Part shown: positions 54,890-64,000 of the stretch, in pieces
Layout: each line of letters begins with the position of its first letter
Position numbering within the stretch: position 1 is the stretch's first letter
Source of the DNA: Tenodera sinensis
Lineage: Eukaryota; Arthropoda; Insecta; Mantodea; Mantidae
Length of the DNA stretch: 64,000 nucleotides
Assembly: GCA_030765045.1 (NCBI GenBank)
Contig: CM060972.1
Location: 57,860,971-57,924,970, forward strand
Reading direction: 5' to 3'
The notes under the pieces: generated by a model
The model's input: the letters and a program-made list of their open reading frames with translations, nothing else
Told to the model about the DNA's origin: nothing
Database searches by the model: none
Made by a program: the position numbers and the translations under genes

Positions 54890-55505
54890 GTCTAAAAAAG
54901 AAAGCATTTTTAGAGAAAGGACTGCGTGTCCTGTGTTCGTGTGAAGGTTTTGAAGAAAATTTTGATTTTCCCGAAAATGCCTCTACCGATTTTGATTAAA
55001 ATGTCATATTTATTACATATTTTTACTACAAATTAAATGTATATTTTGAATTTTCTGGCTATAGCCTATGTAATACTATTTACTGTTGATGACTTTTGAA
55101 TAACTCGTAAACCGTAAGAGATAGACCAAAACTTAGTGTACAAAGAATGCACATCTCGTTAAAACACACAGTTTGTCCTATTTGTGTGGAGTGAACCATT
55201 TCGGAGATATTCCTTATTATTTGTGTGAGTTTTGGAATACTTAAACTTCGTCAAATGGAAGATCGCTGTTAATTTGTTTATATCTTAGCCATGCAAAGAG
55301 AATGGAATCTCGAAGCTTTAGAAGGTTTGACTATCGCTCAAAGCCGATTGTATTCCTATATTCCCTTGTACCTACAAACAATAAGATACATTCTGTAAAT
55401 GTTTATCTCGACTAACACGAAACAAACATTGGAACAAGGGTTTGTAAGAATGGTTGGTACAAGAGTAGAGAAAGTCATGTGAGTGTAACACATCAGATTT
55501 TTTTA
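54890..55505 (-). repeat. Family A, copy lacking the 3' terminus and (AC)n
   Basis: AAAAAAGAAAGCATTTTTAG, then a short remnant of the (TG) site and GAAAATTTTGATTTTCCCGA, GGCTATAGCCTATGTAATAC, TTTCGGAGATATTCCTTATT and GACTATCGCTCAAAGCCGAT, to GTCATGTGAGTGTAACACAT and CAGATTTTTT. Confidence 0.88.
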
Positions 55506-56107
55506 TTATATGTCTATATAACTTGCGTTCTAGTCTGTTTGTTTATCCTCCAGTCCTTCAATTCTCTTGCTCATTGGGAAGCGGTAGCAAAACCAGTACA
55601 AACAGGCAAGAAAGGGAATTAACAAAAACGTAGTAATAAGTTCTATTCAGCCTGAACAGAAGAAGCTAGAAACAAAGTATTGGAACAAATGAACAGTAGT
55701 AACCCAGTTCCTGAGAGGCTCCAGGCTATAGCTGCTGGCGAGATAGGATTTTATTTCAACAAGCGCAAAACCCTGAACGTTGTGGCTGCAATTATTTAGG
55801 AATGTTACAAGGACAAGAGGCACTGAGCCTTGCGAAGGTCTTAGTGAAGGTATTTCCAATTTTATACAAATAATTGCTCTTCGCTTATGCAACAGCGCGC
55901 ACTGTCGGTGGGTGTGTAGTAACTCAGTTTTGCAATCTGCACCACTGCAGCGCCTGTGCTGCACCTCACGTGTCCTTGAGGATGCCAAGCGTCCCCACAG
56001 CTCTAGGCGCGGTGTGTATATGGAGATGTTGAGGTACGGATGTGACAGTTATTTGCAGATAACGGTTGCAACTATCGCAGTTACAATGTGTCAACGGTAC
56101 CAGTTAA
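55506..56107. other. Unassigned stretch with overlapping ORFs
   Basis: A 113-codon minus frame (55988-55647) and a 110-codon plus frame (55780-56112) overlap in a GC-richer patch (55800-56000). Mutual overlap and lack of motifs argue that both arise from composition. Confidence 0.3.
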
Positions 56108-56458
56108 GCTAGTCATCAAGAGTAAACAGGACTAAATAGGCTACAGCCAGAAATTTTAAAATGCACATTTCATTTACCATAAGAATACCTTAAATACCAC
56201 TTCAGTCAAAATTGTTAAAGCCATTTTTGAGAAAATCAAAGTTTTTGAAAATTGTTCTACGTAAAGGGTAGTTTAGGGTAGAGGAATTTTCTTTAAAATC
56301 TCTGTGTCGCTTCCTTGAACGATATTAAACTTAAGTACCAACTTTGGCTTTTAACCGACTTTTAGCTTTTGATTTTTTCTAAAATTGTTTTTGTTGGATT
56401 CAGGGGCCTAAAACGTATATTTCGGTAAAATCTCGACAGCGTGATTTGATTCGAATAC
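56108..56458 (+). repeat. Family A, 3' half, followed in tandem by another copy
   Basis: AGTCATCAAGAGTAAACAGG, AAGGGTAGTTTAGGGTAGAG, TTGGCTTTTAACCGACTTTT and TTGGATTCAGGGGCCTAAAA. The (AC)n tract is absent: GATTTTTTCTAAAATTG follows directly. It ends at TCGAATACAGCAGA. Confidence 0.85.
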
Positions 56459-57302
56459 AGCAGATAGCACTCACATGAGTTTCTCTACTCTTATACTAAC
56501 CATTCTTACAAACTCTTATTCCTATATCTTCTTTGTGTTAGTTGAGGTAAACATTTACAGAAATTTGTTACTGCTTATTTCCTTGTAGGTGCAAGGGGAA
56601 TATTAGAATACAGCAGGCTTTGAGCGATGGTCAAATCTTTTAAAGCTTTGAAATGCTGTTCTATTTACACAGCTAACATATAAAATGAACAACGATGGTC
56701 CATTTCACCGAAGTTTTAAGCTTTCCGAAACTGATACAGATAACAAGGAATATCTCCGAAATAGTTCAGTCTACAAAAAAATTACTCAGACATAAATTGT
56801 GTGTTTCAGGGACATATACATTTTTTAAAAAGAAATATTTTGTCTATCCCTTACGGTTTACGAGTTATTCAAAACTAATCCAGACTAAACAGGACTAGAT
56901 GACCTATAACCAGAAAATTCAAAATATACATTTCATTTGTCATAAAAATATCTCAAACATATGGCACTTTAATGATATTCCTTTGAGCCATTTTCAAGAA
57001 AATCAAAATTTTCGAAAAATTACCCATGTAAAGGGTAGATTAGGGTGGGACTATTTCCTTCAAATCCTTCGTGTCGCATCCTTGAAAGACATTAAACTTA
57101 AATACCAACTTTGATTTTTAACCGACTTTTCGTTTTTCAGTTATGCTGTCCACAGACTGACACACACGCACCTTTTTCTAAAAATGCTTTTTTTTTTAAA
57201 TTTTTTATTTAAAAACATGTATTATCGATGAAATTTCGACATCGAATTTTTGGGTGGAGTACAATACTTCCTTCTACTTACCAGTAGAGAAAATAAAAGT
57301 GA
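56459..57302 (+). repeat. Family A, full-length copy
   Basis: TAGCACTCACATGAGTTTCT at the start, every internal block, a minimal AC tract (ACTGACACACACGCACC, 57156-57172), and the end CCAGTAGAGAAAATAAAAG. Confidence 0.92.
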
Positions 57303-59702
57303 GATTGAAATGGTTAAAAGAACTATGAGGAAATAGGGAAAATGGAAAAGTAATTAGTGAGTGTAATAATCTTCCCCATTATATATAAAACAAAATGTTA
57401 CATATAAGGGGAAGTTATAGATATAAACAACTTCAAGAGGTACGAATGCATTAGATAAGGTGGTGTATTTGTTCATTGTTTTGTTTGGTTTTAGTCATTT
57501 AATTCTTTTATTTTTTTATGAGCATAAGTAAATTATTTATTCATTCATACGTGGCAGAGAAAGTAGAATTGTTTCTCGTATATGACAACAGTTCTGTTGG
57601 TCAGGTCAAGTAGTGGGCACCTCGTTGTCAGCTGTGATGTTCAGCCAATGTATAGAATTGTCCCACTCAAGGGGAAGCTTGGAATAAGGGCCCCGAAAAT
57701 CTTCCCACGGCCAGCCTTTGACCAGACCACTTACCTCTTAGTATGGGAAAGGTGTATCGGGCGGTGACTGCCAAATTTCGACATGTGTCCATAAAGAACG
57801 GCAGAGTTGGTTGAAAACAATCACGCTATCTTACTTCCAATTAATTGGGGCTTTCAGTTACGTGACCTCAAACTAATGAAGTAATGTAGCACGCTCGCCG
57901 AAAACCCCAGGAAGTCACTCGAACCTGATTACTTGAAATACTTGTGAAACATGCGCTGCGTGAGCTAATGGCCTATTCCTGTTACTTCCCATGCACGGCT
58001 AATGATACTTTAATTAACTTCCGTAACCTCAGAGCATCACGGTAAATAAATGAATATTCCATTTTAGCACCATTTAGGGCAAAGGCTCTGGGAAGCGTAT
58101 GAACCACACGAGGGATACAGGGAAACAGTTCAATGACAGTGCCAACATTGCCAAGATTACACTAAATCGAAGTATTGCCTGCCTCACAATGGGATTTAGT
58201 CTATAAAATCTGCTTTGCAAATCTTGTTTTGAAACACTTTCCAGGTTAAAGACACCGTATTGCGTTTACTAGACTGTGTGAGGTTAACTTGTCATGTTCC
58301 TCTTAGACAGAGAAAGGAATACTCGCTATCTCACTCTTTGCCAACGCAGGCAAACACGCATCAGTGGCGGTGGGCGCTCCAATTGTCAGAAATTTCAAAC
58401 GAATCTTCGTTTTTATCTTTCGATTCCGATTCTTCTAAATTTATAATATGTCAGTAATTTCATCCATAGATGTTCACATAGCTCATACGCCACTGATAAT
58501 CTTCACTCAACATATAATGGAGGTGGGGGTTGCGAAATTCTAAGGGGTCCGGAACTTCCAGGAATCCCGACAGAGTGCCACCTATTTTCACTACCCTGTG
58601 ATAGACAAGGACAGTACAAAAAGTGACAACTTAAACCTCAGAGATAGTAATAGCCAATCGGGTTGTAAAAGCGACAATGAGGAAATGTGAAACACTTATT
58701 TTAGCCCTTAAAACAATACGACAGAAGACATCTGCACAACCATTTAAACCGAAAAGTTTACCTACCTGCCAGATGACTCTGTCATGACCTGTGAAAAGCT
58801 CCAATCTTGTTCATTTCACCTTCATTTCAATCCGGTTTTTGAGAATCGGTGCTGACGAGTTTGGCGCTGTTGTGTGGGGACTTCGCGAACTGTAGCTATT
58901 GTTCTCGGTTGATAGGTGGCGATGCAGTCGCCTGACTGTGGTGTCTTGGGGAACACTGATGTCGAGATGAAGAACCTCCAGCACACGATAGGGACCCTCA
59001 CGTTAGCTCGCAATACCAACCCGAGTTCCAACACCTCCGTAGGGCACTCTCACTTCATTCCTTCCTCCAGAGGTCTGGGTGGAATTTATACTGTTTTGAT
59101 CACAAAAACGTTTCATGCCACGCACTTTATCTTTAATCTTTAGAAACAAAAAGAAATAAGTTTTTAGGTCAGAGCTTCAGGGTGGAGTGTCCACGATGTT
59201 GACCTTTACATCAACCAGATACTTGGTTAATACTTTTACTGTATGTTACGATGTGTTATTATGTAAAATTAGCGAATTCACGAAATTCAGCGCTGGGGTT
59301 TGTCACCAGTATTGGCATCAGTAAGCAAGTTTAACTTTTATTTTATTTCGTAGTTTTGTTTTCGACTTTTATGGTGTCTTATCTCTTTTTAACGTTTTAA
59401 CTCCATACCTTTTAAAAGCAATTTTTACGTTTTAACTGTTTTCACTTTTATCTGTTTTAACTTACCCATTTTAATATTTTAACTCTGAGTGTTAACCGGT
59501 GGTGAGTTTCCCAGTTTTTATCTTTTTGACTGCGGACTCTAGTTATCAACGGGCCCTTAACCCCTACTCACTCACCCACTTCAAGAAATTTATCACTAAG
59601 AAAAGGCTTTCTCTCTTACAAATTGTTGCTTTAAATGGGGATTCGCCAAATGCATTTTTAAGTCGATTTTCACATTGTTTAGGTGTTAATGACGATTTAA
59701 AA
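57303..59702. other. Longest unassigned stretch (about 2.4 kb)
   Basis: No recognised coding or repeat homology. A family A-like end (GTGGCAGAGAAAGTAG) lies at 57551-57566. At 59380-59485 the motif TTTTAAC occurs repeatedly (ACGTTTTAACT twice). Short frames (58260-58457, 58916-59143, 59499-59708) have no motif. Confidence 0.4.
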
Positions 59703-60482
<780 letters not shown>

Positions 60483-61104
60483 TCAAAGCTCGAAAATGTT
60501 CTCTAGTGAAATTCATTTTTGATGAACACAAAACCTTCAAATGATAATAATTGACAAACTGCAAGGTAATCAACTTGTAAAACATTAGAATGTATCGTTA
60601 AATATAAACAAATTTAATTTGCTTTTAGAACCATGGCGTTCTAAAATATTTGAGGTCACCCTTATGTTGAATACGTTATTTGTTAGTGCATTTCCGGCTT
60701 CTGTTGGATACGGCCGCAAAATCCAAGCATTCCAATTGCGCTTTTGACGGCGCACAATGCTGATGAAAGGGATTAGAAACTTGGTCACTCACATATACTC
60801 CTTTCCTTTCACCATGAACTAGCTAGGAATTTCTTAACAACGGAGCACACAAAAGGCAAGGCATTGTAAGGGAAAAAAAGAATAGGAAGGCGGAGAAAAC
60901 GTTTTAGGGCAAGAAAAGACCGGGAGCTGGTTTTTTATCGAAAACAAATGATGACTACATAGCGGGCTGGAAAAGTGACATGCTGTTATAGGTAAGGTCG
61001 TGCACCGACCTTGTGTGCAGTCTGGAATGTAAGGTACAGTCTGAGACACATCGACATGGACCATCTGGGGTCAAAAGGAATGTAGTCAAGGTTACCCAAG
61101 TTGG
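60483..61104. other. Unassigned stretch
   Basis: Nothing recognised. The minus frames at 60585-60788 and 60834-61064 have no motif. Confidence 0.3.
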
Positions 61105-61742
61105 TAAACATTTTCAAAACATCTGATGTGTTTCAGTCACCTAAATAGCCTTCTGTACTCTTGTACTAAATATTCTTACAAACTCATATTGCCCTATCTT
61201 CATGTTAATCGAGATAAACATTTGCAGAAATTATCTTACTGTTTCTTTTCTTATGGGTGCAAGGAGAAAATGGGAATACCCCTTTGAGCGATAGTCAAAT
61301 ATTTTAAAGCCTTGATGTTTCGTTGTCTTCGCTCGGCCAAACAGCTAAAAAATTGAACGACCTTCCATTTGTGAAAAGTTTAAGTACTGCAAAGCTTACA
61401 CAAATCACAAGGAATATCTCCGAAATGGTTCACTCAAAAAAAAAAAAAAAAAAGGGGGGGGCATCAAGACTTAACTTGTGGTTTTAAGGATATTATATAT
61501 ATTTTTGGGTAGTAAGATTGGGTCTATCTCATGTGGTTTACCAGCTATGCAAAGGTCAAGCAGGACTACATAAGCTATATCCAGAAAATTCAAAATATAC
61601 ATTTAATTTTCAAATCAAAGTTTCCATGCAAAGGTAATTTAGGGTGGAAATATGAAATAAACTAAAAATAAATATCAAATTTGGCTTTCAACCGAGTTTG
61701 CTTTTTTGAATTACGCTGTTCACAGACAGACACAGACATAGG
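61105..61742 (+). repeat. Family A, forward arm of a long head-to-head pair
   Basis: AAACATCTGATGTGTTTCAG, GGTGCAAGGAGAAAATGGGA, ATCACAAGGAATATCTCCGA, an A/G homopolymer run (61437-61461), CAAAGGTAATTTAGGGTGGA and TTTCAACCGAGTTTGC, to CAGACAGACACAGACATAGG. It then switches orientation. Confidence 0.88.
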
Positions 61743-62275
61743 GACTGACTTTTGATTAAAATGCCATATTTTTTAGATATTTTTGTGACAAATGAAATGT
61801 AATTCTTGAATTTTCTGGTTATAGCCTATGTAGTCCTGTTTACTCCGAATGGCTTTTGAATAACTCGTAAACCTTAAGAGATAGACAAAATCTTACCGCA
61901 CAAAAAATGTAGATCTAGCTAAAACACACAAATTATGTCCAAATAAATTTTTTTGTAGAGTAAGTCATTTCGGAGATATTCGTTGTTATTTTTGTTATTT
62001 GTATAAATTCTGGAGAACGTATACTTCTGTCAAATGGAACATTGCTATTCACTTTTTTATATATTTGGCGTGCAAAGAGAACAGAATTTGAAATTTTTAA
62101 AAGATTTGACTATCAGTCAAAACCTACTGCATTTCCATATTCCCGTTGCAAGAAATCGAGCAATAAGATAATGTTTGCAAATGTTTATCTCAACTAACAT
62201 GAAGAAGATAGAAGAATAAGAGTTTGTAATAATGATTAGTACAAGAGTAGAGAAAATCATGAGTGCAACGCCTAA
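61743..62275 (-). repeat. Family A, reverse arm of the pair
   Basis: TTTTGATTAAAATGCCATAT, GGTTATAGCCTATGTAGTCC, TTTCGGAGATATTCGTTGTT, TTGACTATCAGTCAAAACCT and TCAACTAACATGAAGAAGAT, to GTAGAGAAAATCATGAGTGC. The end hairpin is partly deleted. Confidence 0.88.
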
Positions 62276-62972
62276 TTATTATAAGTAATTATGAGTTACA
62301 AGTAATCTTCTCTTGATATACGTACCTACAAATCAGGTTCAACTGATACCGTATTTCAGCTTAGTATTAATGCAATAAATATTTTTGCAGTTACAGCTAC
62401 AGCAGATTCTATGAACTGTTGGGTAACCATTTTAAAACTGTCTTAACATAATAAAATATGACAGAAGGCTTGACACAGTGCAATATAATGAGATGGCGTC
62501 ATATGATCAAAGGCTTTATCACATTGTGATGTGACCTTAGACAACAGTCTTTTTCACATCCAACGGCTGCATAAAGAAACATTTTGGTTTAAATTCCAGC
62601 TGCTCAAGAGGCACACATACCTTTCTTTTGCAGCTGCCTGACGACCAGAACAGATGTTTTCGGCAAACCTTTTGTGCCAATTTAGAGTAGGACTTATCTA
62701 CCATGACCTCCTCAACCAATATGCCACAAATCAGGGCATCTCATTTGGCTAATTGTGTTTGGTTATTGTTTCATGCAAGTGCGTCATCATTGTGCGGTTT
62801 TACAAAGTATGTATAGATAGAAGGAGGGGGGGGGGGGATCCAGTAACATAAGTTGGTCTCATGTCAATCAACTTGGACATAAGTTAGCTCTTCGCAAAGG
62901 GAATATTCCATTAATCTATGTGTGCTTCCCAACTAACATGATTATGACGATTTCAACATTTTTAATTTCCAT
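62276..62972. other. Unassigned stretch
   Basis: A poly(G) run of about 13 at 62826-62838. Nothing else recognised. Confidence 0.35.
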
Positions 62973-63055
62973 TACGTATAGTAGGCAGGAGAAGTACTTC
63001 CACCCAAAATACTACATCGAGCTAAAATACATGGTTTGAAACTTCTTGAATTAAA
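62973..63055 (-). repeat. Family A, 3' end fragment abutting a forward copy
   Basis: ACGTATAGTAGGCAGGAGAA, TACTTCCACCCAAAATACTA and CATCGAGCTAAAATACATGG, then an A-run into the next copy. Confidence 0.6.
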
Positions 63056-63691
63056 AAAAAAAATCTGATGTGTTGCAGTCACATGACTTTCTCTACTCTC
63101 GTACTATTTTTACAAACTCTTATCCCTCTATCTTGATATTAGTCCAGAGAAACATTTGTACAAATTATCTTATTGCTTATTTTCTTCTAGGTGCAAGGGG
63201 AATATGGGAATACAGTAGGCTTTGTGCAATAGTAAAGTATTTTAAAGCTTTGAAATTCCTTCGCTTTGCACGGTCAAGGGGTAAAAAGGTAGATAACCGC
63301 CTTCCATTTGAATAAAGTTCAAAACTCGCACAAATAACCAGGGATATCTCCGAAATTGATGTATTTTTTACTTGTGTTAACTTGTTTTTTAATGGGAACT
63401 ACATTTTTGTATTATAAGATTTGGTTCATCTAGGCTATAGCCAGAGGATTCAAAATATGCATTTCATTTGGCATAAAAATATGTTAAACATATGGCATTT
63501 TAATCAAAATTATTCGAGCCATTTTTGAGAAAATCGAAATTTTCGAGAAAGTTTACATGTAAAGGGTAGTTTAGAGTGAAGGAATTTTCTTAAAAATCTT
63601 TGCGTCGCATCCTTGAAAGATATTGAACATGAATACCAACTTTTCGTTTTTGGTTTATCTGTTCAGTGACACACGCACACGCACACGCACA

Positions 63692-63737
<46 letters not shown>

Positions 63738-63862
63738 GGCGCTCGCGGACCTCTTTCTAAAAATAGTTTTTTTTTTTTTATGGGGTTCAAAACAAATTTC
63801 CGATGAAATCTCTACATAGAAATTTTGGGTCGAGTACAATACTTCCCCTACTTGCTATACTG
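63056..63862 (+). repeat. Family A, full-length copy
   Basis: AAAAAAATCTGATGTGTTGC, AGGTGCAAGGGGAATATGGG, AACCAGGGATATCTCCGAAA, GGCTATAGCCAGAGGATTCA, GGGTAGTTTAGAGTGAAGGA and (AC)n 63667-63735, then CCGATGAAATCTCTACATAG. The final hairpin is degraded (GCTATACTGGTACAAAAAAT). Confidence 0.9.
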
Positions 63863-64000
63863 GTACAAAAAATAACTTCCTATTCGGTATAAAAATGATT
63901 CTGCGGGCTAAAACTCTGAAATGCTGCATTTTTCAATCTTCACGAAAGTGTCCCTTTAAGTGTGTTCCAGTTTAGACTGTGAAGATGGATTGAACGTCAA
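63863..64000. other. Window end, nothing recognised
   Basis: Short AT-rich flank. Confidence 0.4.

Noticed and set aside
55647..56112. Two 110-codon genes on opposite strands
   Set aside because: They overlap almost fully, lack motifs and lie in a local GC-rich patch where stops are rarer.

Overview
This window looks like gene-poor intergenic DNA from a large insect genome. I can support no complete host protein-coding gene, rRNA gene or functional tRNA gene. The evidence for an insect is the mix of repeats: tRNA-derived SINEs, decayed jockey/R1-like and RTE-like non-LTR retrotransposons, a mariner-type element with TA target duplications, LTR elements, and many (AC)n and (ATT)n microsatellites in AT-rich sequence. 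A polyneopteran such as a cockroach is my best guess from the SINE and retroelement style, but this is recollection, not proof.

The dominant component is one noncoding interspersed repeat, here called family A. Its full-length copies are about 0.8-0.9 kb. I recognise about 40 copies or fragments in both orientations, covering roughly a quarter of the window by my boundary estimates. In the orientation I call +, a copy starts with a short hairpin (ATGTG / CACAT around TTGCACT) followed by ACTTTCTCTAC. It carries an internal (AC)n tract at a fixed place and ends in a second hairpin (CTCTACT / AGTAGAG) followed by AAAGT and A residues. Several copies are joined head to head, forming long inverted repeats (10012-10768, 39925-40712, 44893-45836, 61105-62275). 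No ORF is shared between copies, so the mechanism of spread is unknown. This is the best candidate for something undescribed.

Layout. 1-1454: 5' end of an LTR retrotransposon on the minus strand (LTR, primer-binding site, leader, and the coiled-coil N-terminus of gag running off the window). 1961-2403: a 443-bp mariner-type element with perfect terminal repeats. 2650-6625: minus-strand remnants of a jockey/R1-like retrotransposon (RNase H and C-terminal zinc region), plus an RTE-like fragment. 6.6-35 kb: family A copies among microsatellites, RTE-like RT remnants (12.6, 16.2 and 33.3 kb), three SINE families, a palindromic foldback at 19769-19962, an LTR-like family with a TATA box (17.5, 24.6 and 32.3 kb), and a transposase N-terminus at 29.8 kb. 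35-40 kb: a SINE tandem, a hammerhead-like motif and a decayed minisatellite. 41-46 kb: tandem and inverted family A copies, with a Mutator-like transposase relic inside 21-bp inverted repeats (43277-44534). 46-57 kb: family A, a 641-bp solo LTR nested in one copy, an inverted-repeat MITE (53556-53861) and one small ORF behind a TATA box. 57-64 kb: about 2.4 kb of unassigned sequence, then more family A.

Nothing here works as a pathway. The informative content is the nesting order: SINE-2 and the solo LTR are inserted into family A copies, so those copies are older than the insertions.
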